Below, one piece after another: positions 17,639-26,916 of a stretch of DNA of 64,000 nt (the first letter of the stretch is position 1; each line of letters starts with the position of its first letter). The position numbers and the translations under genes are program-made. This stretch comes from Sulfurimicrobium sp964552675 (GTDB lineage Bacteria > Pseudomonadota > Gammaproteobacteria > Burkholderiales > Sulfuricellaceae): contig CAZKHJ010000004.1 of assembly GCA_964552675.1 (NCBI GenBank), positions 62,001 to 126,000 of the forward strand, written 5' to 3'. Below the pieces are notes generated by a model. That model made no database searches. It was not told the origin of the DNA and worked only from the letters and a program-made list of their open reading frames with translations.

Positions 17639-17670
17639 ACAATTTTTGAATCACAACGGAGGACTTGAGA

Positions 17671-19284
17671 ATGGGTACTAACATCAAGGATTGGAACGTG
17701 GAGGACAACACGTTCTGGGAATCCACGGGCAAGAAAATTGCCAATCGCAACCTGTGGATTTCCATCCCCAGTCTGCTGCTTGGTTTTGCAATATGGCTGA
17801 TGTGGGGCATTGTGACCGTTCAGATGCTTAACCTGGGCTTTCCTTTCAGCAAGGATCAACTGTTCACGCTGACCGCGATTGCCGGTCTGTCCGGCGCAAC
17901 CCTGCGCATCCCGTCCTCCTTTTTCATCCGTATCGCGGGCGGACGCAATACCATCTTCCTGACTACCGCCTTGCTGATGATTCCGGCCTTTGGCGCGGGC
18001 ATCGCGCTGCAGGACAAATCGACGCCGCTGTGGGTGTTCCAGTTGCTGGCCCTGCTGTCCGGTATCGGCGGCGGTAATTTTGCCTGCTCGATGTCCAATA
18101 TCAGCACCTTCTTTCCCAAGCGCCTGCAGGGTACTGCGCTGGGCCTCAACGCTGGTCTGGGCAACTTCGGCGTGACCACCATGCAGATCCTGATTCCCCT
18201 GGTGATGACCGCCGGTATCTTCGGCGCCATGGCGGGCGGCTCGATGGAACTGGTCAAGGATAGCGGCTGGATTCTTGGCAAGATTCTCGCCGGTACACCC
18301 ACTTTCATCCAGAATGCCGGTTTTGTGTGGATGCTGGCCCTGATTCCGCTGGCTTTTCTGGGCTTCTTCGGCATGAACAACCTGATGCCGATTTCTCCCA
18401 ATATCGGCTCGACCGTTTCCGCCTTCATCAAGATTCTGTGGCTGTATGGTCTGGCCTTTGTCACTGCGGGCGTGGGTCTCTATCTCTACCTGCCGGCGCC
18501 TAGCGGCCTGGGTATGCTGAATATGTGGGTAGCGCTGCCGCTGATCATGGTGGGCACCCTGCTCGTGATGAAACTCGCAGCTTTCGGTGAAATGAAAGCC
18601 AATATCGAAAAGCAGTTCGCCATTTTCAAAAACAAGCACACCTGGTCCCTGACCCTGCTCTATGTGCTTACTTTCGGTTCCTTCATCGGGTTCTCCATGG
18701 CGCTGCCGCTCTCCATCACGGTGATTTTCGGCTTCCAGCATGTGGTTGACCCGGCTACCGGCCTGATGACGCACACCCTCAAGAACCCCAATGCGCCTTC
18801 CGCGCTGACCTATGCCTGGATCGGCCCTTTCGTCGGCGCGCTGGTGCGTCCGATCGGTGGCTGGATTTCCGACAAGGTGGGCGGCTCCATCGTGACCCAG
18901 CTGATTTCCGTGGTGATGGTGGTCGCTTCCGTCGCGGCCGGTTACGTGATGTTCCTGGCCTATAACTCGGCGACGCCTGAGCAGTATTTCACCATTTTTC
19001 TGGTGATTTTCGTGTTGCTGTTCGCGGCTTCCGGTATCGGCAACGGCTCCACCTTCCGTTCCGTGGGCGTGATTTTCGATCGCGTGCAGGCTGGCCCGGT
19101 GCTGGGCTGGACTTCCGCCGTGGCGGCCTACGGCTCTTTCATTGCGCCAGTGGTGATTGGCGACCAGATCAAGGCAGGCACGCCGCAAAACGCGATGTAT
19201 GGCTTCGCTATCTTCTATGCCCTGTGCCTGGTGCTGAACTGGTGGTTCTATCTGCGCAGCGGTTCTGAAATCAAAAATCCGTAA
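17671..19284 (+). CDS. narK2: NarK2-type nitrate/nitrite antiporter (MFS)
   Basis: This is a second NarK-family transporter, 537 residues, larger than NarK1 because of extended loops (for example the segment after residue 180 and around 360). The signature LLSGIGGGNFACSMSNISTF and the Gly/Asn-rich GLNAGLGNFGVTTMQI are present. The segment FAASGIGNGSTFRSVGVIF marks the second half. The ATG at 17671 has GGAGG 8 bases upstream; a TTG at 17665 is unlikely. It most likely exchanges external nitrate for cytoplasmic nitrite made by NarG. narG follows after 43 bases. Confidence 0.92.
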   Translation: MGTNIKDWNVEDNTFWESTGKKIANRNLWISIPSLLLGFAIWLMWGIVTVQMLNLGFPFSKDQLFTLTAIAGLSGATLRIPSSFFIRIAGGRNTIFLTTALLMIPAFGAGIALQDKSTPLWVFQLLALLSGIGGGNFACSMSNISTFFPKRLQGTALGLNAGLGNFGVTTMQILIPLVMTAGIFGAMAGGSMELVKDSGWILGKILAGTPTFIQNAGFVWMLALIPLAFLGFFGMNNLMPISPNIGSTVSAFIKILWLYGLAFVTAGVGLYLYLPAPSGLGMLNMWVALPLIMVGTLLVMKLAAFGEMKANIEKQFAIFKNKHTWSLTLLYVLTFGSFIGFSMALPLSITVIFGFQHVVDPATGLMTHTLKNPNAPSALTYAWIGPFVGALVRPIGGWISDKVGGSIVTQLISVVMVVASVAAGYVMFLAYNSATPEQYFTIFLVIFVLLFAASGIGNGSTFRSVGVIFDRVQAGPVLGWTSAVAAYGSFIAPVVIGDQIKAGTPQNAMYGFAIFYALCLVLNWWFYLRSGSEIKNP

Positions 19285-19327
19285 CCAACCGGCAAAGTCT
19301 GTAAAAAATTTAACAGGAGCTTAAAAC

Positions 19328-22300
19328 ATGAGTCATTTTCTCGATCGCCTGAAATTCTTTGAAAAGGTCAAGGAAACCTTCTCCAATAACCACGGGGTTG
19401 TCACCAACGAAGACCGCAAATGGGAAGACGCCTACCGTCATCGCTGGCAGCATGACAAGATCGTGCGTTCCACGCACGGCGTGAACTGCACCGGCGGCTG
19501 CTCGTGGAAGATTTTCGTCAAGAACGGCCTGGTATCCTTCGAGATGCAGCAGACCGACTACCCGCGCACCCGCGCGGATCTGCCTGACCATGAGCCACGC
19601 GGCTGCCAGCGCGGCGCATCCTTCTCCTGGTATCTGTACAGCCCGCAGCGCATCAAGCACCCGCTGATCCGTGGCCGTCTGCTTGACCTGTACCGCGCCG
19701 AGCGCAAATCCGGCAAGGATCCGGTGGAAGCCTGGGCCGCCATTCAGGCCGACTCGGCCAAGCGCGCCAAATACGTTCACGTGCGCGGCCTCGGCGGCTT
19801 CGTGCGCGCCAACTGGGAAGAGGTCAAGGAAATCATTGCGGCGGCCAACGTCTACACCATCAAGAAATATGGTCCCGACCGCATTTTCGGTTTCTCCCCG
19901 ATTCCTGCCATGTCGCAGATTTCCTATGCCTCCGGCGCGCGTTATCTGTCCCTGATCGGTGGCGCCTGCGGTTCCTTCTATGACTGGTACTGCGACCTGC
20001 CGGCGGCATCCCCCCAGACCTGGGGTGAGCAGACCGACGTGCCGGAATCCGCCGACTGGTACAACTCCACCTATATCATCGTGTGCGGCTCCAGCCTGCC
20101 GACCACGCGCACCCCGGACGCCCACTTCGTTTCCGAAGTGCGCTACAAGGGCGCCAAAGTCATTTCCATGGCGCCGGACTACGCCGAGTTCTGCAAGGCC
20201 TCCGACCTGTGGATGCCGGTCAACCCCGGCTCGGACACCGCAGTGTTCATGGCCATGGCGCATGTCGCGCTGAAGGAATTCTATGTCGACAAGCAGGACG
20301 CCTACTTCGCAGAATATGCTCGCAAGTACACCGACCTGCCGATTCAGGTGATGCTGCGCAAGCAGGGCGATGGTTATGTTTCCGACCGCTGCCTGCGCGC
20401 TACCGATTTTTCCGGCAACCTGGGTGAGTCCAACAATCCCGAGTGGAAAACCGTTGTATTCGACGAAAAGACCAAGAGCTTCGTGGTGCCCAACGGCTCC
20501 ATCGGCTTCCGCTGGGGCGAGGAAGGCAAATGGAACCTGTTGCCCAAGAACGCAGCCAACCAGCAGGAAATCCAGGCCGAACTCTCCTGTCTCGACAGCA
20601 AGGATGAAGTGGTTTCCGTGGGCTTCCCGCACTTCGAGCCGGGCGAAGGCGATCTGCTGTACCGCAATGTGCCGGTGCGCAAGCTGAAGCTGGCCAGCGG
20701 CGAAGAAGCGTATGTCACCTCCGTGTTCGACATGATGCTGGCGCAGCACAGTATCGACCGCGGTCTGGGCGGCAAGAACGTCACCAGCAACTACAACGAC
20801 GCCAATACGCCCATTTCTCCGGCCTGGGCGGCCAACATTTCCGGCGTCAAGGCCGCGGATATTATCCGTACCGGCCGTGAATTCGCCGAAAACGCCTCCA
20901 AGACCAAGGGCAAATCCATGGTCATCATGGGCGCGGCCATCAACCACTGGTACCACAACGACATGCAGTACCGCAGCGTGATGAACCTGCTGCACCTGTG
21001 CGGTTGCGTGGGCAAATCCGGCGGCGGCTGGGCGCACTATGTGGGCCAGGAAAAACTGCGCCCGCAGGCCGGCTGGGCGCCAATCGCGTTCGGCCTCGAC
21101 TGGCAGCGTCCGCCGCGTCACATGAACTCGACTTCCTACTGGTATTTCCACACCGACCAATGGCGCTACGAAACCCTGCGCGGCGACGACCTCACCTCGC
21201 CTGCCGGCAAGAACAAGAACAAGGGTTACTCTCTGGCTGACTATAACGTTGCCGCCGTGCGCATGGGCTGGCTGCCTTCCGCTCCGCACTGGAACACCAA
21301 CCCGCTGGATCTGGTTTCCGAAGCGGAAAAGGCCGGCGCTACCGATGAGGCTGGCGTGGCCAAGCATATCGTCAGCAAGCTCAAGGACGGCTCGCTGGAC
21401 GTGGCATTCGCCGACCCGGACAATCCCGTCAACTGGCCGCGCAACCTGTTTGTATGGCGCGCCAACCTGATCGGCACTTCCGCCAAGGGCCACGAGTTCT
21501 TCCTCAAGCACCTGCTGGGCGCGCAGAACGGCGTGCTGACCGAATCCGGCGACGGCAAGGACAACAAACTGGTCAAATGGGTCGAAGAAGCCCCTGTTGG
21601 CAAGCTGGATCTGATGGTGGATATCAACTTCCGCCTCAACTCCACCGGCGCCTACTCGGACATCATCCTGCCGACCGCGACCTGGTACGAGAAGAACGAC
21701 CTCAACACCACTGACATGCACCCCTTTATTCACCCGCTGTCCGAAGCCGTGTCGCCGGGCTGGGAATCCATGTCCGACTGGCAGATTTTCAAGAATATCG
21801 CCAAAACCTTCTCGACGCTGGCCGACAAGCACCTGGGAACGCGCAAGGACGTGGTCGCCCTGCCGATGCAGCACGACTCTCCCTTCGAACTGGCGCAGCC
21901 ATTTGGCGAAGTCAAGGACTGGAAAAAGGGCGAGTGCGAGCCGATTCCTGGCAAGACCATGCCGCTGCTCAAGGTCGTGGAGCGGAACTATGGCGATACC
22001 TACAAGAAGTACATCGCCATCGGCCCGCTGATGATCAAGCTGGGCAACAACGTCAAGGGCCTGGACTGGAATACCGAGGAAGAGTACGAACAGCTCAAGA
22101 TCATGAACGGCACCGTGAAGGAGCCTGGCGTATCCAAGGGCATGCCGTCGCTGGAAGAAGACATTTTCGTCTGCGACGCAGTCATGCGCATGGCGCCGGA
22201 AACCTGCGGTGAAGTCGCGCACAAATCCTGGAGCGCGCTCTCCAAGAAAACCGGTATCGACCACCATCACCTGTATTCCGCGCGCCACGAGGACAAGATC

Positions 22301-23083
22301 ACCTTCCGCGACATCCAGGTGCAGCCGCGCAAGATCATCACTGCGCCGACCTGGTCCGGCATCGAATCGGAGACCGTGTCCTACACTTCGTGCTATACCA
22401 ATATCCACGAGCACATTCCGTTCCGCACCCTGACCGGACGCGCCCACTTCTATCAGGATCACGAGTGGATGCTGGACTTCGGCGAGGGCTTCTGCGTGTA
22501 CAAACCGGCGCAGGACATGAAGTCCTTCCGCGGCCTGCCCGATTCCTTCACCGCAGGTAAGCACGTCAAGCTCAAGTGGATCACCCCGCACTCCAAGTGG
22601 GGCATCCACTCCAGCTACCAGGACAATCTGCGCATGCTGACCCTGTTCCGTGGCGGCCCCTATGTGTGGATTTCCGAAGCTGATGCCAAGGCGGCAGGGA
22701 TCGAGGACAACGACTGGGTCGAGGCGATCAACAAGAACGGCGCCACCATGGCGCGCGCCGTGGTGTCGCAACGGGTTTCCAAGGGCATGGCGCTGATGTA
22801 CCACGCCCAGGAGAAGATCGTGAACGTGCCGGGCTCCAAGGCCACGGGCAAACGCGGCGGCATCCTGAACTCGGTCACCCGGACGGTCATCAAGCCGACC
22901 AACATGATCGGCGGTTACGTGCAGCTGGCTTACAGCTTCAACTACTACGGCACGGTGGGCGCCAACCGCGATACCGAGGTCATCCTGCGCAAGGTGGCAG
23001 ACCAGGAAATCGACTGGCTGGAGCGCCCGCTTACCCCGGAACGCGAAGCCCAGCTCAACCCGCCCGGAATCGGCAAGCGTTGA
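19328..23083 (+). CDS. narG: Respiratory nitrate reductase alpha subunit
   Basis: This is the catalytic molybdenum subunit of the membrane-bound, cytoplasm-facing nitrate reductase, 1251 residues, a normal length. The N terminus has the FS0 cluster ligands in THGVNCTGGCSWK with the distal Cys in PRGCQRGAS. The segment SLIGGACGSFYDWYCDLP carries the Asp that ligates Mo in NarG. The relic twin-arginine-like N terminus is degenerate, as usual in NarG. GGAG lies upstream of the ATG. It works with NarH and NarI and needs NarJ for cofactor insertion; the MoaA gene of cofactor synthesis is in this window. Confidence 0.98.
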   Translation: MSHFLDRLKFFEKVKETFSNNHGVVTNEDRKWEDAYRHRWQHDKIVRSTHGVNCTGGCSWKIFVKNGLVSFEMQQTDYPRTRADLPDHEPRGCQRGASFSWYLYSPQRIKHPLIRGRLLDLYRAERKSGKDPVEAWAAIQADSAKRAKYVHVRGLGGFVRANWEEVKEIIAAANVYTIKKYGPDRIFGFSPIPAMSQISYASGARYLSLIGGACGSFYDWYCDLPAASPQTWGEQTDVPESADWYNSTYIIVCGSSLPTTRTPDAHFVSEVRYKGAKVISMAPDYAEFCKASDLWMPVNPGSDTAVFMAMAHVALKEFYVDKQDAYFAEYARKYTDLPIQVMLRKQGDGYVSDRCLRATDFSGNLGESNNPEWKTVVFDEKTKSFVVPNGSIGFRWGEEGKWNLLPKNAANQQEIQAELSCLDSKDEVVSVGFPHFEPGEGDLLYRNVPVRKLKLASGEEAYVTSVFDMMLAQHSIDRGLGGKNVTSNYNDANTPISPAWAANISGVKAADIIRTGREFAENASKTKGKSMVIMGAAINHWYHNDMQYRSVMNLLHLCGCVGKSGGGWAHYVGQEKLRPQAGWAPIAFGLDWQRPPRHMNSTSYWYFHTDQWRYETLRGDDLTSPAGKNKNKGYSLADYNVAAVRMGWLPSAPHWNTNPLDLVSEAEKAGATDEAGVAKHIVSKLKDGSLDVAFADPDNPVNWPRNLFVWRANLIGTSAKGHEFFLKHLLGAQNGVLTESGDGKDNKLVKWVEEAPVGKLDLMVDINFRLNSTGAYSDIILPTATWYEKNDLNTTDMHPFIHPLSEAVSPGWESMSDWQIFKNIAKTFSTLADKHLGTRKDVVALPMQHDSPFELAQPFGEVKDWKKGECEPIPGKTMPLLKVVERNYGDTYKKYIAIGPLMIKLGNNVKGLDWNTEEEYEQLKIMNGTVKEPGVSKGMPSLEEDIFVCDAVMRMAPETCGEVAHKSWSALSKKTGIDHHHLYSARHEDKITFRDIQVQPRKIITAPTWSGIESETVSYTSCYTNIHEHIPFRTLTGRAHFYQDHEWMLDFGEGFCVYKPAQDMKSFRGLPDSFTAGKHVKLKWITPHSKWGIHSSYQDNLRMLTLFRGGPYVWISEADAKAAGIEDNDWVEAINKNGATMARAVVSQRVSKGMALMYHAQEKIVNVPGSKATGKRGGILNSVTRTVIKPTNMIGGYVQLAYSFNYYGTVGANRDTEVILRKVADQEIDWLERPLTPEREAQLNPPGIGKR

Positions 23084-23118
23084 TCGCAAGCGTGGACAGG
23101 ATAAATTAGGAGAATTTT

Positions 23119-24672
23119 ATGAAAGTACGTGCACAATTCGCATTTGTTTTCAATATGGACAAGTGCATCGGCTGTCACACCTGCTCGGTGACCTGCAAGA
23201 ACACCTGGACCAACCGCAAGGGCGTGGAATATGTCTGGTTCAACAACGTCGAGTCCAAACCCGGCATCGGCTATCCCAAACAGTGGGAAAACCAGGAGAA
23301 GTGGAAGGGTGGCTGGATGCTCCAGGGCGGCAAGCTGGAGCTGAAATCCGGCGGCCGCACCAACAAGCTGCTGAACATCTTTGCCAATCCCGATCTGCCC
23401 CAGATCGACGATTACTACGAGCCGTTCACCTACAACTACGCCCGTTTGCAGAACGCGCCCCTGTCCGAGGCAGCGCCGACCGCGCGTCCGCTGTCCATGA
23501 TCACCGGCGATCCGATGGAGAAAATCACCTGGGGCCCGAACTGGGAAGACGATCTGGCAGGTGAATTTTCCAAGCGCGGCGTGGACAAGAATCTGGATAA
23601 CATCCAGAAGGAAATGCTCGGCCAGTTCGAGAATACCTTCAACCTCTACCTGCCGCGTATCTGCAACCATTGCATGAACCCGGCCTGCGTGGCGGCCTGC
23701 CCCTCCGGCTCGCTGTACAAGCGCGAGGAGGACGGCATCGTGCTGGTCGATCAGGACAAGTGTCGCGGCTGGCGTTTCTGTATGAGCGCCTGCCCGTACA
23801 AGAAGGTGTTCTACAACTGGGAATCCGGCAAGGCCGAGAAGTGCATTGCCTGCTACCCGCGCGTCGAATCCGGCATGCCTACCGTATGCTCTGAATCCTG
23901 CGTTGGCCGTATCCGCTACAACGGCATCATGCTGTACGATGCCGACCGTATCGAGGAACTGGCCAGCACCAGCAACGAGCAGGATCTGTACGAAGCGCAG
24001 TGCAAGATCTTCCTCGACCCCAACGATCCTGAAGTCATCAAGGCGGCGCGCGCCGAAGGCATCAATGATGACTGGATCAAGGCCGCCCAGAATTCGCCGA
24101 TCTACAAGATGGCAATCGACTGGAAGATTGCCTTCCCGCTGCATCCGGAGTTCCGTACCCTGCCGATGGTGTGGTATGTGCCCTCGATGTCGCCGGTTCA
24201 GTCCCAGCTGGATCAGGGCAACCTGCCGACCGGACCGGATGGCGTGATCCCGCTGGCCAGCGCGATGCGCACCCCGGTCAAATACCTGGCCAACCTGTTT
24301 ACCGCCGGCAAGGAAGCGCCCATTGTCAGCGCCATGAACCGGCTCGTTGCCATGCGCAGCTACCAGCGCTCCATCCATGTGGATGGCGTTGCAGATACGC
24401 GCGCACTGGATGCTGCAGGCATTACGGAAGATCAGGCCAAGGAAATGTACCGTTACCTGGCGATTGCCAATTATGAAGACCGCTTTGTTATCCCCACCGG
24501 CCACGAGGAAGAGCGCATGGACGATGCCTATGGCTTCCAGGGGCAGAACGGCTTCACCTTCGGCAACGATTCCTCGCTCGGCATCAGTACCATCTCCCTG
24601 TTCCCGCGCCGTCGCAAGGATACGCCCGAACCCGCCGAACTGGCGCCATCCGCCGATGCCGACAATCGTTAA
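23119..24672 (+). CDS. narH: Respiratory nitrate reductase beta subunit
   Basis: This is the electron-transfer subunit with four iron-sulfur clusters, linking NarI hemes to NarG. The 517-residue protein shows the expected Cys groups: CIGCHTCSVTCKNTW, CNHCMNPACVAACPSG, CRGWRFCMSACPYKKVF and CIACYPRVESGMPTVCSESC. The Trp in CRGWRFC replaces a Cys and marks the 3Fe-4S cluster, as in E. coli NarH. GGAG precedes the ATG and narG ends 35 bases upstream. The narJ start follows the narH stop closely. Confidence 0.98.
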   Translation: MKVRAQFAFVFNMDKCIGCHTCSVTCKNTWTNRKGVEYVWFNNVESKPGIGYPKQWENQEKWKGGWMLQGGKLELKSGGRTNKLLNIFANPDLPQIDDYYEPFTYNYARLQNAPLSEAAPTARPLSMITGDPMEKITWGPNWEDDLAGEFSKRGVDKNLDNIQKEMLGQFENTFNLYLPRICNHCMNPACVAACPSGSLYKREEDGIVLVDQDKCRGWRFCMSACPYKKVFYNWESGKAEKCIACYPRVESGMPTVCSESCVGRIRYNGIMLYDADRIEELASTSNEQDLYEAQCKIFLDPNDPEVIKAARAEGINDDWIKAAQNSPIYKMAIDWKIAFPLHPEFRTLPMVWYVPSMSPVQSQLDQGNLPTGPDGVIPLASAMRTPVKYLANLFTAGKEAPIVSAMNRLVAMRSYQRSIHVDGVADTRALDAAGITEDQAKEMYRYLAIANYEDRFVIPTGHEEERMDDAYGFQGQNGFTFGNDSSLGISTISLFPRRRKDTPEPAELAPSADADNR

Positions 24673-24684
24673 GAGGAGATGACC

Positions 24685-25209
24685 ATGCATATCTACAAAA
24701 TTTTGTCAGCCTTGCTGGAGTACCCGGACCAGGAGTTGTTTGACAATCTGCCGGCCATCAACCAGGTTCTGGACGAAATGGTCGATAGCGACGTGGCGGA
24801 ATGGAATGCGGTGCGCCAGTTCATCACCTGGATGCAGAGCGGTGATCCGACCGAAATCCAGGCGAGTTACGTCAAGACCTTCGACCTCACGCCTGAGCAC
24901 AGCCTGCATCTGACCCATCATCTGTTCGGCGACGATAACGACCGCAACCGCGGCCCGGCGCTGATCGATCTGGGTGAGCTGTACAAGGACTATGGCGTGA
25001 AAGTCATGACCAACGAACTGCCCGACTATTTGCCGCTGGTGCTGGAATTTGCGGCCATGCTGGATGACAGCGAGGGCAGGGAATTCCTGTCAGATGCCGG
25101 CAAGGTGCTGAAGGTGCTGGCCGACAATCTGGCTAAGGCTGGCAGCCCCTATGCTCCGCTGATTTCCATAATTGAAAGTCGCGCGACGCCGACTCTTGTA
25201 GCCGCTTAA
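24685..25209 (+). CDS. narJ: Nitrate reductase assembly chaperone NarJ
   Basis: This is a cytoplasmic chaperone that binds apo-NarG and helps insert the molybdenum cofactor. The 174-residue all-helical protein has the family pattern ILSALLEYPDQEL at the start, then HSLHLTHHLFGDDNDRNRGP and LPDYLPLVLEFAAML. I prefer the ATG at 24685, 6 bases after GAGGAG; the ATG at 24679 directly abuts it. It is shorter than E. coli NarJ (about 236 residues), mostly at the C terminus. That is common in betaproteobacteria. Confidence 0.93.
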   Translation: MHIYKILSALLEYPDQELFDNLPAINQVLDEMVDSDVAEWNAVRQFITWMQSGDPTEIQASYVKTFDLTPEHSLHLTHHLFGDDNDRNRGPALIDLGELYKDYGVKVMTNELPDYLPLVLEFAAMLDDSEGREFLSDAGKVLKVLADNLAKAGSPYAPLISIIESRATPTLVAA

Positions 25210-25221
25210 GGAGTGATTGAA

Positions 25222-25935
25222 ATGAATGAAGATATTTTTAGCTGGAATAATCTGCTGTTTGGTGTGTATCCCTATGTCTGCCTGAGCGTGTTTGTCCTGG
25301 GTAGCTGGCTGCGCTTCGACCGCGAGCAATATGGGTGGACCAGTGCGTCCAGCCAACTGCTCTCCACGGCGGGCATGCGCTGGGCCAGCAACCTGTTCCA
25401 CATCGGCGTGCTTGCCATTTTTGGCGGGCACTTCGTGGGGCTGTTGACGCCACATAGCGTGTTTCTGATGGTCATGGGTGATATCCAGCACCAATATATG
25501 GCTATCATCCTGGGCACGATTTTTGGTGCAATGGCGCTGATCGGCGGCCTCATCCTCTGGGTGCGGCGTTTTACCAATCGCCGTATTTCGGCCACCAGCC
25601 GCCCGTCGGACAAGTTTGTGCTGTCATGGATCATGGCCACGCTGATTTTTGGCTTGGCAACCATCCCGGTATCCATCGGTCATGCCGGTCATGGTGACCC
25701 GCGTGTGGTGACCGCCATGGCGGAGTGGATCCAGAGCATTATTTACCTGTACCCGAATCCGGCTTACCTGGAAGGTGTGGATACCGTCTTCAAACTGCAC
25801 GTGCTGTTTGGCATGACCGTTTTCCTGATCTTCCCGTTCACCCGTCTGGTGCATATCTGGAGCTTCCCGATCGGTTACCTGACCCGTTCATACCAGATCG
25901 TGCGCACCAAGAAACTGAAGTATCAGAGCCGTTAA
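25222..25935 (+). CDS. narI: Respiratory nitrate reductase gamma subunit (cytochrome b)
   Basis: This is the membrane anchor of nitrate reductase. It holds two b hemes and oxidises quinol. The 237-residue protein has five predicted membrane helices. Heme ligand candidates are His residues in LFHIGVLAIFGGHFVGLL and in KLHVLFGMTVFLIFPFTRLV followed by HIWSFP. The ATG at 25222 lies 8 bases after AAGGAG; an upstream GTG at 25213 overlaps that site and is unlikely. It is the last canonical nar structural gene. Confidence 0.96.
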   Translation: MNEDIFSWNNLLFGVYPYVCLSVFVLGSWLRFDREQYGWTSASSQLLSTAGMRWASNLFHIGVLAIFGGHFVGLLTPHSVFLMVMGDIQHQYMAIILGTIFGAMALIGGLILWVRRFTNRRISATSRPSDKFVLSWIMATLIFGLATIPVSIGHAGHGDPRVVTAMAEWIQSIIYLYPNPAYLEGVDTVFKLHVLFGMTVFLIFPFTRLVHIWSFPIGYLTRSYQIVRTKKLKYQSR

Positions 25936-26011
25936 TCGGTTGGGTAAACGTGTCCGGTGCGCTGTTCTCTGATACAGGCACAGCGTACCGGCCCTTGATG
26001 TTGGCGAAAAA

Positions 26012-26434
26012 ATGATGCAGACACAAAAGATCGTGCTGACAACTTTTATGTTGCCGTTACTGGCCATGTTCTATGGCTGCCAGCCCAAAGAATCCACGCA
26101 AGACAGCAAAGCACATACGCCCATGGCAGCTGAAGTGCAGCAGACCGCCGCTGCCGATGCGGCTGCACCGGTCGTATCCAAGGCGGAATTTAGCCGGCTG
26201 GCTCAGGATATCGGCTGCTTTGCCTGTCATTCGATTGAAAAGAAACTTCTTGGCCCGGCATGGAAGGATGTGGCAGCAATCTACCGCCACGACCCCGCTG
26301 CCGAAGACAAGATAATGAACAAAATTGCCAAGGGCGGTAGCGGTGTATGGGGTAAGATCGCAATGCCTGCCTACCCGGACCTCGCCGAGGCAAAACGCAG
26401 GATATTGACCAAATACATCCTGTCCCTGGAATAG
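26012..26434 (+). CDS. Lipoprotein c-type cytochrome (class I)
   Basis: This encodes a 140-residue single-heme cytochrome. The N terminus is a lipoprotein signal with lipobox LAMFYGC. A short linker leads to the heme motif CFACH. The likely axial Met is in KIAMPAYPD, and a C-terminal helix ends the fold as in the c551/c552 family. The Cys anchor would tether it to a membrane on the periplasmic side. It lies 76 bases after narI. It might exchange electrons with the quinol or denitrification chain, but no partner is shown by sequence. The ribosome site is weak. Confidence 0.85.
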   Translation: MMQTQKIVLTTFMLPLLAMFYGCQPKESTQDSKAHTPMAAEVQQTAAADAAAPVVSKAEFSRLAQDIGCFACHSIEKKLLGPAWKDVAAIYRHDPAAEDKIMNKIAKGGSGVWGKIAMPAYPDLAEAKRRILTKYILSLE

Positions 26435-26516
26435 GCTGAATTCAAATATCGGCGCTCAGATATGCTGCTTGGCGGGAGCCTGCAGCCTGCTTTTGAATTG
26501 GCAAGGAGATGTTTTC

Positions 26517-26867
26517 ATGGCATTACATACCAGATACCTGCTCGTGAACGGCAAGGAAATCGAGACCGATTCCGAGGGTTATATCAGAAATCTCGACGAT
26601 TGGTCAGAAGACTATGCCGTCGCATTGGCCAAACAGGAAGGCCTGGAATTGACCAATGAACATTGGGACGTCATTCACTATCTGCGGCAGTATTACCATG
26701 AGCATTCGGTTCAGGCTCAGGTACGCAACATGATCAAGCACTTTGCCCAGGTGTGGGGCAAGGAACGTGGCAACAACCACTACCTGCACGAAATTTTCCC
26801 CATGGGTGGACCGCAGAAACAGGGCAACCGCATGGCAGGGCTGCTACGCACCAAGGGCGAGCACTAA
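26517..26867 (+). CDS. DsrC/TusE-family protein lacking both C-terminal cysteines
   Basis: This 116-residue protein has the DsrC/TusE fold signature throughout: ELTNEHWDVIHYLRQYYHE and YLHEIFPMGGPQKQGNRMAG. In DsrC two Cys in the C-terminal arm carry sulfur, one in KQxC and one next to last; TusE keeps only the latter. Here both are replaced, by Asn (KQGN) and Glu (GEH), while spacing and length are kept. The whole protein has no Cys, so it cannot act as a sulfur carrier. It may belong to the cysteine-less RspA-like group proposed to be regulatory. AAGGAG lies 9 bases before the ATG. Confidence 0.85.
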   Translation: MALHTRYLLVNGKEIETDSEGYIRNLDDWSEDYAVALAKQEGLELTNEHWDVIHYLRQYYHEHSVQAQVRNMIKHFAQVWGKERGNNHYLHEIFPMGGPQKQGNRMAGLLRTKGEH

Positions 26868-26888
26868 AGCCGACACAAGTCATGGTTA

Positions 26889-26912
26889 CGCGTTCGGCTT
26901 CCGCCGAACGTG
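26889..26912. terminator. Hairpin between DsrC-like gene and prfC
   Basis: CGTTCGGC (26891-26898) and GCCGAACG (26903-26910) form a perfect stem with a TTCC loop, extendable by two pairs. It lies between two convergent genes, so it may end transcription from both sides. A T-run is lacking on either strand, which lowers confidence. Confidence 0.5.
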
Positions 26913-26916
26913 GCGC

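Noticed and set aside
17401..19188. 595-codon minus-strand frame opposite narK2
   Set aside because: Its low-complexity His/Gln/Gly/Arg composition is typical of the antisense of a membrane protein gene. narK2 is clear on the plus strand.
19310..23089. 1259-codon minus-strand reading frame opposite narG
   Set aside because: It is a GC-rich antisense shadow of the narG frame. narG has all its cofactor motifs, and the antisense frame has none and no ribosome site.
22945..24690. 581-codon minus-strand frame opposite narH
   Set aside because: It is an antisense shadow without recognisable motifs. narH has all four cluster motifs.
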